DNA of 64,000 nucleotides, taken from assembly GCA_965240325.2 (NCBI GenBank), contig OZ251242.1:310001-374000 (forward strand), in the 5' to 3' direction. Under the pieces are notes generated by a model. That model worked only from the letters and a program-made list of their open reading frames with translations. It made no database searches and was not told where the DNA came from. Shown piece by piece: positions 9,670 to 20,802 of this stretch. Numbering within the stretch: the stretch's first letter is position 1; each line of letters begins with the position of its first letter. This DNA is from Rebecca billardiae RCC1528. Its lineage: Eukaryota > Haptophyta. Both the position numbers and the translations under genes were made by a program.

Positions 9670-12437
9670 TCAGCCGGCCTCCTCGCTCGGCTGCGGCTCC
9701 ACCGCGCCGCCCTGCAGCTGGCGCTTGACAAGCTCCTGGTACTCCGCGCAGCTCTCGAGCAGCTCGGCGTGCGTGCCCACGCCCGCGACGCGCCGCGCGC
9801 AGAGCACGACGATCCGATCGGCGGAGACCACCGTCGAGAGCCTGTGCGCGACGACGAGGGTGGTGCGCTGCTGCACCAACGTGTCGAGGGCGGCCTGCAC
9901 GAGCGCCTCCGACTGCGCGTCGAGTGCGGACGTGGCCTCGTCGAGCAGCAGCAGCGACGGGTCGTGCAGCAGCGCGCGCGCGATCGCGATCCGCTGCTTC
10001 TGCCCGCCGGACAGCCGGACGCCGCGCTCGCCCACGAGCGTGTCGTACCCGTCTTCGAAGCCGGAGACGAACTCGGCGGCGTTGGCCTGCGCCGCGGCGG
10101 CGCGCACGCGCTCGCGCAGCGCCGAAGCTTCCTCCGCGGCCGGCGGCGGCCGGCCGGCGGCGAGAGCGTCGGCGACCTCGGCGGCGTGCCGCGCGCGCGC
10201 GCCGTACGCGATGTTGTCCGCGATCGAGCACGCGAAGAGCGTCGGCTCCTGCGCGACGAGCGCGAGCTGGCGGCGCAGCCAGCGGCCGTCGACGCGCGGC
10301 AGCGGCACGCCGTCAATCAGAATGCGCCCGGTCGCGGGCTCATAGAAGCGCATCAGCAGGCCGATGATGGTCGACTTGCCGCCGCCCGACGGCCCGACGA
10401 GCGCGACGGTGGCGCGCTCGGGCACGCTCAGCGAGAGCCCTTCGAGCACCAGCGTGTCCGGCCGCGCGGCGTACGCGAAGCTCACCGCCTCGAACGCCAC
10501 GCGCGGGACAGTGCTGCCTGGTGCGCGCTCGGGCACCTCGCCCGCGCTGCCGGCCGCGTCGAGTGGCGACGGGATCGCCGGCACGCGGTCGATCAGCTGG
10601 AAGACGCGCGTGGACGAGCCGACCGCCTCCATGAAGGAGGAGAAGAGAGACGCGACCGTGCCGAGCGACGCGCCGATCTGCGGCGCCGGTGCGAGCACGG
10701 CGGCGGGGAGGTTGGTGAGGGCAGCGGGCAGGCGGTCGCGGGGCGCACCGCCGGGCGCGCGCGCGCGCGGCGCTGGCGCGCGAGGGGAGGGTTGCGCACG
10801 CTCCCCCGCGACGCGGTCTGGCGGGCGGGCGGACGCGCGCGCCCAGCTCGCACCTGCACCGCGTACATCACGAACGAGATCAGATCTCCCAGCCGCGCGT
10901 GCCCCTGCAGCACGAGCGTGCAGCCGAACCACAGGATGGCCACCATGGCCAGGTAGAAGGCGAGGGTCATGGACGCCATGAACGCCGCGCCGTAGCACGC
11001 CTTGGCGATGCCGAGGGCGTACGCCGAGCGCTCGGCGGCGGGCGCGCCGGCGCGCGCGCAGCACGCGCCCGAGACCAGCGCGCACGCGAGGCTGACCAGC
11101 CCCTCCGTACCCGGATTACCCACGGCGGTAATATACCCGCCCAGCTGCAGCGCCTCCGCGCCGAACGCGCGCACGGTCTTGACCGCGCCGAGCGCCTCGG
11201 CGGACGTGTCCGACGCGCGCGAGACCGCGTCCTGGTACTTCTCGGACACGGCGCGGATCGCGCGGCCGTACAGCACGCCGAACACCGCCATCGGCGGCAC
11301 GACCGCCAGGCAGACCAGCGTGAGCTGCCACTGCGTCGCGGCCATCAACACGATGGAGAGGGCGCACATCATCAGCGAGCGCAGCAGCGCGGAGACGTTC
11401 GAGGTGGCCGCGTCCTGCAGCTTGGTGCAGTCCGCCATCAGCCGCGAGAGCAGCTCGCCCGACTTGGCCGCGTCGAAGAACGCCGGCTCCTGCGACAGGA
11501 TCGCGCCGAAGAGCGCACCGCGCAGCCGCGCGACCACTCGCTCGCCGGCCGAGTTGAAGAGGAACGCGCGCACAAACGTGAGCGCGGCGCCGGCGGCGAG
11601 GATGCCGACGAGCTGCAGCGTGTGCGCGCCGAGCCGCGCGCCGTCCGCCTCGACCACCGAGTCCACGAGCAGCCCGAAGAACTTTGGCACCAAAAGGTTG
11701 GCCAGAGAACCGCCGAGCAGGCAGCCAAAACCGACGGAGAGCGCCGGCCACTCCGGGCGCGCGAGGCCGAGGATGCGCCCCGCCTTCGCGGTGAGGCCCG
11801 CCGCGGCTGGCGCGGGCGAGGGCTCGGGCGCGGGCGCGCCGCCCGAGGGCGGCCCGTCCTCGCCGCCATCCGCCGCCGCGCCGTCGAGCAGCGGCGCGCC
11901 CAGCGAGCCGTCGCCGACGGCGGAGCGCGCGCCCGCCGCCCAAGACACGGCCGCGCTCGCGCGCAGCAGCGCGCCGAGCTGCGCGGCGCCGAGCACGGCG
12001 TAGCCCACGAGCACGCCGATCGAGAGCCGCGCGAGCTCGCGCGCGTGCGCCGACGCCGGGTGCTCGCGCCGCGGCGTGTGCGCCCAGTGCAGCAGCTCGA
12101 CGACCGCCGCGCACACGCCGATCACCGACGCGACGACGGCCCACGACGCACCGAGCGGCAGGCGCGCTGAGGGCGCGGCGCAGGCGCGAAGCAGCGCCCC
12201 CACTGCGCCGCGCAGCGCGGCGCACGCCGCGAGGATCCACAGGTGCGGCAGCGAGCGCAGCACGTGCGCCTCAAACCACGACGATGACGAGGCCGGCGAC
12301 GGCGACGGCGGCGCGACGGGCGCAATGTACGCGAGAATCGCGAGGCCCGACGCGCCGAGGAGGGCGTCGAGCGCGAGGAGCACGCCCAGGAGCACGCGCG
12401 CGGCGAGCGCGCCCGCGTCACGACGCGCAGGGGCCAT
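9670..12437 (-). CDS. TAP/ABCB9-like half ABC transporter with N-terminal TMD0
   Basis: Exons 12437-10854 and 10677-9670 join in phase 0 across a 176-base GT-AG intron, giving about 863 residues. Residues 1-180 contain four hydrophobic helices resembling the TMD0 of TAP and TAPL. A six-helix ABC exporter domain follows, then a complete nucleotide-binding domain: Walker A GPSGGGKST (about 621), Q-loop AQEPTLF (about 674), signature LSGGQKQR (about 749), Walker B LLLLDEATSALD (about 769) and H-loop AHRLST (about 806). A segment near 11027-11125, between GAEALQLGG and ERSAYALG, has no family counterpart. It is probably a second, in-frame intron of about 90-100 bases whose exact ends I cannot fix. 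By family this is a peptide exporter in an endomembrane. It is divergent from the PH-domain gene. Confidence 0.9.
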
Positions 12438-12846
12438 TCGCGCCTATGGTAATGGCGATCGGCGAGTGGTGTCGGCACGCTCGCCTGGATGACGCGCCCC
12501 CAACTCTTCCTTTTTTAGTTTTTTTCCCCTTCGGCTGCCAGCTTTCCTTTTTTTCTCATCATCCGCGGTGCGGCGGTGGTCGGTGGCTGCCACGAAAGAA
12601 GGCGCCGCGACTCCTGACCACCTATCCATACCGTACCTAGAAAACTGCATGTGACGGTTGGGTCGAACGTCTGGACTCCAAGGAGAAAGAACTGAGACTT
12701 CAAGCTCAAAGCGAGCTAGCGGCAGGCCAGGGCGGCGGCGGCTGCACCGCAGAGCGCGGCGCCGGCTGGTCGGCCGCACGTGCCCAGCGGCGGACCCGCG
12801 CGCGCGTGCGCGCCGCATTCTCGGAGCCGCGCCACGCACGGGCCAG
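12438..12846. promoter_or_regulatory. Divergent intergenic region, ABC transporter and PH gene
   Basis: 409 bases separate the two start codons. The centre (12500-12560) holds long T-rich tracts with much lower GC than either gene. The arrangement is consistent with a shared bidirectional promoter. No TATA box or known factor site was recognised. Confidence 0.45.
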
Positions 12847-15105
12847 ATGCGCCCAGACGCGCCGGCGCTGCCCTCTTCGCTCCGCCGCGACCTGACGCCC
12901 GCGCTCGATGGCGCGGGCGCGGGCGGCGGCGCGGGCGCCGAGCAGGCGCCGGCCGACACACACGCGGTCGACGCGAGCGTGACGCGGCAAGGGTGGCTGT
13001 ACAAGCTCTCCACCACTGCCGTGATGCCCCACTGGACGCGCCGCTGGTTCGTCCTCTGCGGCGGCTCCCTGTACTACTTCAACTCGGCGAGCGTAACCAC
13101 GGAGCCCACCCTCTTTGCGCACCTGAGGGACGTTGAGGTGCATGCGCAGCCGCCGCAGGCGCCGGGGCGCGGCGCGCCGCGGCAGCAGATCTGCTTCGCG
13201 CTCGGCCCGCGCCGCGCGGCGGGCGGCTCCGTCGCCGGGAGCGTCGCGAGCGGCAGCTGCGGCGGCAGCTTCAGCGCGAGCAGGGGACGGACCGCCGCGA
13301 ACGCGGGCGGCGGCGGCGGCGGCGGCGCTCGTCTCGATCCGCTGCACCGGCCGCTGTCGGAGGGCGACGCGGGCTCGCTCGGCGGCGCCATCTCGCCCGC
13401 CGCCTCCGCCGCCTCGGGCCCGGGCTCGAGCGCGAGCGGCCAATCCGACCCCTCGGCCGCGCGCGCGCGCACGCCTGTGCGCGGCGGCGCCCGCAAGAAG
13501 CGGCCGGGCAGCGGGCAGAGCACGCCTCCCCGCGCGCCGCCCGCGCCGCCGACCTTGTTCCTGGCGGCGGACACGGTGGACGGCAAGTACGGGTGGGTGC
13601 GGCAGCTCGAGGCCGCGCGCGCGCTGCCCCCGTGCCCGGTGCTCTCGCTCAAGACCGCGCTCGAGCGCGCCGCCCGCCAGCGGAATGTCGACGTGAATCT
13701 GCTTGCCGCCTCGCTGGGCGAGGCGGAAGCGGAGGCGGAGGGCCTGCGCGGCGCGCTCGACGAGGCGCGTGCGGAGGCGGAGGCGCTGCGCGCGGCGGTG
13801 CAGTACAAGGACGCGCAGCTCTGGACGCTCTCGCAGGCCATCGACTCCGCGCTCCCCGCGCCGATGCGCATGCTCCGCCGCTGGTTGGCGCCTCGGGTCG
13901 TCGACGACGCGCCGGTGGCGCGCGGCGCGGGTCCTTGGCAGCTGTGGCGCTTCGGCGGCGGCGGCGGCGGCGGTGGTAGCGGCGGGCTGGGCCGGATGGG
14001 GACGGGCACGCGGCGCTCGCGGCTGGACCGGCTGAGCAGGCAGGACCTGGGCCTCCCCGACGACGCGGCGCACCCCGCGCACCTCGCACACCCGGAGCAC
14101 GGCTCCTTTTGGAACCCGGCGCGCGCCGGCGCCGCGGGCGAAGTCTCGGGCGTTCCACTTTCCTTCCACAAGTCGCCTCTGATGTATGTGGGCATGTCGG
14201 GCTGGCTGACGAAGCAGTCGAAGGGCGGGTACACGACCAATTGGAACCGCAGGTGGTTCGTGCTCATCGAGGGCTCGCTCTACTACACCTCCTCGCCGGT
14301 ACGTGCCGCGCGCGGCGCACGCGGCGGGCGGGCTCGCGGCGCGGCGACGCGCGCTGAGCCGCGCGCCGCGCGCGCGCGCGCATGCGCCCGCGGCGGCTGC
14401 GGCCGGCGGCTGCGCGCAGGAGATGGACGAAGAGCCGAAGCTGTTCTGCCACCTGCTGCAGTGCCAGCTCCTCCCCTTCGTCGAGGTGGGCAAGGAGCAC
14501 GCCTTCGGGCTGTGGACGCCGCTCGGCGGCGGCGAGGAGCTCGGCGTGCAGCTGCTGCTGCATGCAGATTCGGCCATCGATCGATATGAGTGGCTGGAGG
14601 CGATCGAGGAGCACCTCGAGCTGCCCGCCGTCGAGCCTGAGGACGCGCAGGTGCGGCGCGGTGGCGGGGCGCGCGCGGGGCGGGGGCACGGCCGAGCAGC
14701 GTTCGCTCGGCGCCGCCCCATCACGCGCGCCGCGCGCAACCCCTGCTCACGCGCGCGCGCGGCCGCCGCGCGCGCGCGCGCTCGGCGCAGGCGCTGTGCG
14801 AGGGGCGCTACTTGCTGCTGGACGTGGGGGAGCGCAAGCTGCGGAACGCGGCGCTGAACCAGATGGCGCGCTCGCTGCACACGCTGCAGGTGCCGCGCGG
14901 GGATCAGCCCCTCGGGTTAGCCGGCCGTGCAGGCGGTGTGAACGGCGGTGGTGCGCCGCCGCAGCGCAATGGTCGCGCCGGCGGCCTGGCGCTCGGCGCG
15001 GCGGCGGCGCTCGGGAGCGTGTGGGGGCCTGCCGCGGTGTCGGCCGGGCGGCGAGACGAGCGTGCGCAAGAAGACATCTTCGCGCGCCTCGTCCCGAACA
15101 TCTGA
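12847..15105 (+). CDS. Double PH-domain protein with coiled coil
   Basis: Exons 12847-14298, 14420-14650 and 14791-15105 join in phase 0 across introns of 121 and 140 bases, giving 665 residues. PH domain 1 starts at about residue 49 (QGWLYKL...WTRRWFVLCGGSLYYF). A Gly/Ser/Ala-rich insert of roughly 140 residues splits it before its closing helix (YGWVRQLEAA). Residues about 280-335 are an Ala/Glu-rich coiled coil. PH domain 2 starts at about 451 (SGWLTKQSKGGYTTNWNRRWFVL), is itself interrupted by intron 1 and ends with YEWLEAIEEHLEL. A C-terminal Gly-rich tail of about 100 residues has no known domain. By family it should bind membrane phosphoinositides; there is no catalytic domain. The start is the first ATG that gives an N terminus next to the PH fold. 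Confidence 0.85.
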
Positions 15106-15900
15106 GGACTCGGGACAGACCGCGGACCAGTGATGCCACGGATCAGTGTGACGCTGACCCTCATATCGTCCCCTGACGAGAAGGTTACATCCGCACACCT
15201 ACTAGACGCTGATAGTAACACCTAGTACGACGCGGAAGATAATCAGATTCGTCACTGGAGACAACGAAACATATCCGAAACCTCAAACCACACACACATA
15301 AAGTATATATAATTTAATGTCAAAATATAAAGAACACAAAATTAAAAACCAAAATAAAATTCACCATTTACTCGCATGCCAACGGCATCATGATCATTTT
15401 TATTACTATCTAAATTTTATTTTGATAGTAACATTGTTATTACTAACTAGTATAATGACGTTGTTACTGCTATACAGTTAGTATGACATTGGTAGCTATC
15501 TCGGTAGTGACACTGTCACTACTAAGCTAGATCTATACTTCGTCAATCTATACTTGCTATAATACTATACTTCAATCCCGGTCAGTCATCTCAGTCTCAG
15601 ACATTGATAGATAGATATCCGACTCGAGTCGTCTCGGCGTCTGTCATTCTCTTGAAAGTTATTCTGGCGTCCGCCGGAACAGTCATCAGCATAGTCTAGC
15701 TGCTCTCTCTCTCGTCTCTAGCTAAGCTGCTACTAGAATCATTATCATCATCATCATCCAATATGATCCATCATCATCATCATCATCATCATCATTGACA
15801 TCGTCGTCTGAATAGTAATAATAAAGCTGGTTACAAAGTACGACTACTAAATATACTAACTTAATTTAGCGTGTATCTGTGAAGTCCTGTCTAACTACCC
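15106..15900. other. AT-rich intergenic island with ATC repeats
   Basis: GC falls steeply after 15200. A near-continuous AT-rich block spans 15290-15560, and an imperfect ATC/CAT trinucleotide run lies at 15740-15797. No coding potential is seen on either strand. Confidence 0.7.
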
Positions 15901-15916
15901 GTTCGACCGCCTATGC

Positions 15917-16220
15917 CCTATCCGGACGGGGCATCGAGCTCGAGCCAGGCCCGCATCCAGACCTGCGTGTAAAGTTGTAAAGTGTAAAGTACATCCGGGA
16001 GCCAGGCCGGACCTATCCGGACAGCCGTCCGGCCACGCTGCACGCACGCGTGCGGGCTGTGCCGACGCGCCGCGCCGGCCGGCTGCCGGGCGCACGAGGG
16101 CGTGTATGACAGTGTGAAAAAGTAAATCCGGGCGCCTCCGGACGGGGCATCGCGCGCCGCGCAAGCTGCTTGGCCCAGCAACCCCCCGTAAAAGTTGTAA
16201 AGTGTAAAGTAAGTCCGGGG
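15917..16220. repeat. Short interspersed tandem motifs around TAAAGTGTAAAGTA
   Basis: TTGTAAAGTGTAAAGTA followed by TCCGGG occurs at 15972-15991 and 16196-16218. A degenerate copy lies at 16106-16131. CCGGACGGGGCATCG precedes the motif in both good copies, so the unit spans about 75 bases at a spacing of about 221. Its origin is unknown. Confidence 0.6.
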
Positions 16221-16266
16221 CTTTCGCGGGTCCAATCCGGGATCCCGCAGCCCGAGCGGCGGCGCG

Positions 16267-16640
16267 ATGTTCGCCGCCATGGTCGATGGTGTTCGCAAGC
16301 ACGTTCAGAAGCCGCCCGCCCTCGACGACGCGATCTGCACGTGCGCGCGTTGGTCAGAGCACACGCGTGACGTGGGTGAGTCGGGGGACTACCCACTACG
16401 AAGCAAAGTAGAGCGTGAAGCAAGGTAGAGTGTGTTTCCGCGTGCGCGCTCGGGCAGCTCTGCTGTGACCCCTCGGCCACGTCGTGATGTGTGCGTCCGC
16501 GCGCACGGCCACGCCAGCGTGGCCAGTGCGCTTCCTCTTCAACGACACCAACGAGCTCGCCCTGGCGCACAACGTTGGCAGCAGCGCCGTGACTACACGG
16601 CTGCTGGTGGTGCGCGCGTCCGGTTGGCCACACCCTCGTG
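16267..16640 (+). pseudogene. Possible gene fragment, two protein-like stretches
   Basis: From 16267 the frame reads MFAAMVDGVRKHVQKPPALD and continues to about 16370, where a GTGGGTGAGT donor-like site follows. A second protein-like stretch at 16505-16620 includes RFLFNDTNELALAHNVGSS and TTRLLVVRASG. The two are in different frames and no acceptor joins them cleanly. I do not recognise the family. It may be two exons of a small gene or the relic of one. Confidence 0.3.
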
Positions 16641-16763
16641 ACTCTGCGGCTGCGCGCAGAAGCAGCGCCACCGGCGTGCTGCTGCCTGCCGGCATGCTGG
16701 TGGCGCCCGCGCCCGCGCCGCCGCCGCCATTTTGTGACCGTCCCACCAAGGGGACTCCCCTTG

Positions 16764-16795
16764 CTTTTGAGCCGGACTGGCTCCCCGAGGGGGAG
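16764..16795 (+). repeat. Short dispersed repeat, copy 2 (partner at 2002-2033)
   Basis: Same core as the 2002-2033 copy, with one or two substitutions. It is preceded here by a short palindrome, AAGGGGA...TCCCCTT. Only the repetition is seen. Confidence 0.6.
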
Positions 16796-16850
16796 ACCAT
16801 CACCGGCCAAGGTGGTCCAGTCAAAGGGCGCGGGTACTTCTGAACCGATT

Positions 16851-17525
16851 TAATTCCTCCGAGACTCCGACTAATGAGCCAATCATTGAATTGGAGGCTA
16901 AGTGCAAAAAAGTCAAAATAGTACTCACGCAGTGATTGAGATTGGGAGATTGTCCTCAACTTGAAACTGTGCCATGGACCTCGTTAATTTGCAATCAGTC
17001 CCAAATTATTTTTGATCACGATGGACGCCGCCGCGCAGGAATCTCCCTTCGATCCAGCTGTGTGAAGCTTCTGAAGAGTTTAGCCGTAAACAAGGCGAGC
17101 AACCGTTGAATTGGCGTTCTCGGTACAGTGCTTTCTTCGCTTTCAGGCCCCCCTGGGCGACGCTGGCCTCGCGCGAGCGTTCGTCCCGAGCTCGGAGGGT
17201 GAGCTCGGAACGTGCCGAAGCCCTCAACCGCCTCGCTCGCCCCTAATTGTTTCGCCTAATTGGCAGATGTTCCGTCGGCCTCCCGGGACAACGAAACACA
17301 AGGCAAAGATTCTGCGCAACGAGATGAGGATCCTTGCAAGGATTGAGCTCGGGTGAATCGCTATTAATTGGCTCGCGCACTCCAAGCTCTCCCCACTCAC
17401 GGGCGGTACGCCGCCACTGGCAAGATCTGCTCCACCGAACGTGGATCATCGCGAACACCACTGCGCGCGCGGTGCACGAGCCTGCTCGCACACGCTGCGT
17501 TGGGGGGCGCAATACGCACACCAAC
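16851..17525. other. Intergenic region upstream of the histidine kinase gene
   Basis: The sequence has moderate GC and no supported ORF. The frame of the downstream kinase is open from 17334 but has no ATG before 17526, so this stretch is taken as promoter and leader. No specific site was recognised. Confidence 0.5.
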
Positions 17526-19559
17526 ATGGTGGTCGGAATACTACTCGTGGCCATGCACGCGCTCGCACGTGCGGACGCCGGCAGCGACGCCTATCGCGAC
17601 GCATCTGCACGCGCGGACGCGGCGCCGTGCGGCCTCGCGGACGCAAGCGTCGGCGGCGTCGGCGGCGGCGTGCTCGTCGCTGGGGACGGCGCGCTGGCCG
17701 CGCGGCCGGCGGCGGCACTCCTCGTTGTCCTCCTGACGACGCTCGCGCTGCTCGCGCGAGCCCTTGCGCGTACCCGCGCCGAGCTCGCCGCCGCGCGCCG
17801 CGGCATGCGGCTCTGGTCGCATGAGTCGAAGAACGCTCTGCTCGGCGCGCTCGCGACCGTGGACGCGGCGCGGGACGCGCTCGCGCCGCTGCAGGAGGAG
17901 GAGGGCCTCGTCGCGCAGAATGCCGCGCACACCTTCGCCACGCTCGACGACGCCTCCACCGAGCTGCGCACCGCGATCGACGCGCTGCTTGACACGACGC
18001 GCGCCAACGCGCTCGCGGCCGGCACCTATCGCTCGCAGCGTGTGGCGGTGGACCTGCGCGAGCTGCTCGGCATGTCGGCGCGCGTGACGGGCTGCTCGGC
18101 GCGGCACGTGCTCGAGGTCTCCGTCGAGGGCGGCGGCGCGCCGCTCGTCTCCGTCGACGCCGACGTCCTTCGGCACGCGCACGCGAACGCGCTGAGCAAC
18201 GCATGCAAGTACGGCGATCGGCAGCGCCCAATCAGAACGCGCGCAGAGGTGTCGCGCGCGGGGCAGCTGCGGCTGAGCGTGACGAACGCGCCGGGGCCGG
18301 GCCACGCCGCGCTGCTCGAGCTCAGCGCGCGCGCCGCCGCCGACCTGCTCTGCACCCCCGGCACGCGGCTGCGCGTCAACCGCTGCAACACGGGCGCCGC
18401 GATTGCGCGCGCGTCGGCCGGCGACGGCGGTTGGATCATGGCTACGTGTGCGCGCGTGCTCGGCGGCGAGATGGGCTTCGAGGCGCGCGAGGGCGGCGTG
18501 GAGTGGGCGCTCACGTGCCCCGCGCCGCTCGTCGCGCCGTCCGCCGACCGGCAAGAAGCGGAGGCCGCGCCCACCGTCGAGCCAATCCTCGCACCCATCT
18601 CAGCTGCCGCCGCGGCCGCGGCCGCGGCCGCGCAGCACGGGCCACCTGCGGCCGCGCTGCCCGCGTCGCCGCCGCCGATTCGGCGGGCGCAGAGCGCCAG
18701 CGCGCCGCGCACGGCGTGCGGCAGCAGCGCCGACGTGTTCCGCCTGCCGCCGCACGCGTACGTCCTCTGCGTCGACGACTCGCGCGTCCAACGCTCAGTG
18801 CTCGCGCGCACCGTCCCCGGCGCGCTCGGTGTCCCGGCCGCGCGAACGATCGTGCGCGGCAAGGACGCGGATGAGATCGGCGACTTTGGCGCGCTCGTGC
18901 AGCGGATGGTGCGCGCGGAGCCGGACGCGGCGTTCCTCGTGATCGCCGACGAGCACCTCAGCGGGCCGGACACCCTCGCCGCCGCCGCCGACGTCGACGG
19001 CCCGCTCGGCGGAGTGCACACCGGCGCGCCCGGCGCGCCCGGCGCGCTGCGGCCGGCTGGCGGCAGCGCCGTGTCCGGCTCGGCCATCCTCGCCGAGCTG
19101 CGCGCGGCGCTCGGCGCCGAGCTCGAGCGGCGCGTGCTGTGCGTCGTGCGCACCGCGGACGACGGCGAGGAGACCGCGGCGTACATCCGCCCCGGCCACG
19201 CGCACGGTGTGATCGGTAAGGCGCAGGCGGGCGCCGCCGCGCTGCGCCAGGCGATCGAGCCGCTGTGGCGCATGCACTTTGACGAAATCGACGGCGGCGG
19301 CCGGCGGCCGCGGCCGCAGCGCGGGGACGGCCTGCCCGTGGACACGTCGTCCGAGCCCCCCTCCCTCTCCGCATCGCCCTCGTACTCCGAGCGGCTCGTC
19401 CCGCGCACCCCGTCGTCGGGCCGTGGCAGCTGCGCCAGCTGCGTGGACCTCCCGTTGTGGACGCAGGCGCAGGCCTCCACCCCCACGGGCGGCTCCGGGC
19501 TCGCAGTCGCAGTCGCAGCGCCGCTCGGCTCGAGCCTCGGGCTCGGGCTTGGCCACTGA
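17526..19559 (+). CDS. Hybrid histidine kinase-like protein with receiver domain
   Basis: Single-exon protein of 677 residues from the first ATG of the frame. It has an N-terminal hydrophobic segment (possible signal or anchor) and a second helix at about residues 60-80 (LLVVLLTTLALLARAL). The dimerisation H-box is WSHESKNALL with candidate phosphoacceptor His99. The ATP-binding region has an N-box-like HANALSNACKYG (Asn225) and a GDGGWIMATCARVLGGEMGF stretch standing in for the G boxes, but the usual DxGxG is not clear. After a poly-Ala and Pro linker comes a receiver-like domain with the acidic pair Asp417-Asp418, candidate phosphoacceptor Asp475 (IADEHLSG) and Lys565 (VIGKA). The C-terminal tail is Ser/Pro-rich. 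It is a two-component phosphorelay protein by family; the signal sensed is unknown because there is no recognised sensor domain. Confidence 0.8.
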   Translation: MVVGILLVAMHALARADAGSDAYRDASARADAAPCGLADASVGGVGGGVLVAGDGALAARPAAALLVVLLTTLALLARALARTRAELAAARRGMRLWSHESKNALLGALATVDAARDALAPLQEEEGLVAQNAAHTFATLDDASTELRTAIDALLDTTRANALAAGTYRSQRVAVDLRELLGMSARVTGCSARHVLEVSVEGGGAPLVSVDADVLRHAHANALSNACKYGDRQRPIRTRAEVSRAGQLRLSVTNAPGPGHAALLELSARAAADLLCTPGTRLRVNRCNTGAAIARASAGDGGWIMATCARVLGGEMGFEAREGGVEWALTCPAPLVAPSADRQEAEAAPTVEPILAPISAAAAAAAAAAQHGPPAAALPASPPPIRRAQSASAPRTACGSSADVFRLPPHAYVLCVDDSRVQRSVLARTVPGALGVPAARTIVRGKDADEIGDFGALVQRMVRAEPDAAFLVIADEHLSGPDTLAAAADVDGPLGGVHTGAPGAPGALRPAGGSAVSGSAILAELRAALGAELERRVLCVVRTADDGEETAAYIRPGHAHGVIGKAQAGAAALRQAIEPLWRMHFDEIDGGGRRPRPQRGDGLPVDTSSEPPSLSASPSYSERLVPRTPSSGRGSCASCVDLPLWTQAQASTPTGGSGLAVAVAAPLGSSLGLGLGH

Positions 19560-20802
19560 TGACTGCTGATCCGGTGGTGACTGCATGACGACAGTTCCCT
19601 TCATCATAAACAGCTATATAGCGTTTATTTAATTTATAATAATTATAATTTATATACTCCCAGCAGGTTACTGAATACTGATGCTCGGTGACCGCCTTAC
19701 GAGTTAATCGAGTTAATATAATTACGCCCGGCGATTTAATAATAATATAATATATAATATTATTACGGTTCTGTGAGTCTGCGTGGCAGCTGATTTTATG
19801 ACTGATCTATCCGCGACGACGACGACTACTTAGCAGTCTCAATAATTACTGATGTCAAGAAATATTCGGCGGATTACTCTAGTTTGTGTCAACTCTTCGT
19901 GACATAATCCGTCTTTTCGCACTCCGCTGTTGATCATCGCTCCGCCGTCCAGCTCGACATCCGCAGCAGCAATGCCCCAAGTTTACTTCCCACTTTGGCA
20001 TTTTGCACCTTTGACACATCGGACATCCAGCAAAGTTCACGTCCGAACAGTCACACTCTTACCTTTCGATCTTATTCATCGTCTTTGTCGATTATACCTT
20101 GGGCCTCCAAGTTTTGCCCAGCAGTTTAATCGTCACGACTTTCCAGCTTCTTATTCTTCGAGTTCAATTTATCGTACTTCGTCATTTTAATTTTTTCGGT
20201 CTTTCTCTCGGGCATGCCTACCACACCCGAGCTCTCGACCTTGCCGAAGGACCTCCCTATTTGATTCGGTCAAGAAGCTTCCGCCGGACAATTATTCCTA
20301 CTCGTCACGTACATTCACGACGAATGTCGAGAATCTATCCGTGGTTGACCGTTCGGGCAACGTTCCCGAACGGCTTACGCGCCGAATAATTTCCCGTTAT
20401 TGTTGCGCAATCAATTCGTCAGTTTTGTGCACACCTGCTATTTAGCAGACGGTTTGCACCTTTCCGCGCCCGCCAGATGCCGCGTGTGGGCACCTCGCTT
20501 TGCCTTTCGCCTTTTGCCTCCCGAGCGACCGCGAGGTCCATCACCGCCCGTCCGCGTCGTCGCCGCGACGCTGAGTCACGTGCCTGACGCGCGCGCTAAC
20601 CGAGTATCTGACAATTACACATCAGTCTCAGCGCTCTATAAGCGGCTAGCTATCACTACCGTCCGTTATGTCCGTGTCCGTGACGCCGGTGCCCGTGATG
20701 CGGCATGTGATGCGCGCGCGCGGCGCGGGGCGCCCCGACGCCGGACGCGGCCTACGCCGCGCAGGCTTCGCAAACCGGAAACCCGCCAACGCGAGCAGCT
20801 GG
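19560..20802. other. AT-rich intergenic region
   Basis: 19600-19760 is strongly AT-rich with TAATAATATAA-type tracts. 19900-20400 has balanced composition and holds only short, non-protein-like ORFs. No RNA gene or element was recognised. GC rises again after 20450, approaching the next gene. Confidence 0.6.

Noticed and set aside
15740-15797. Possible CRISPR-like or regularly spaced array
   Set aside because: It is a simple ATC trinucleotide run with no spacers. No CRISPR array is present anywhere in the window.
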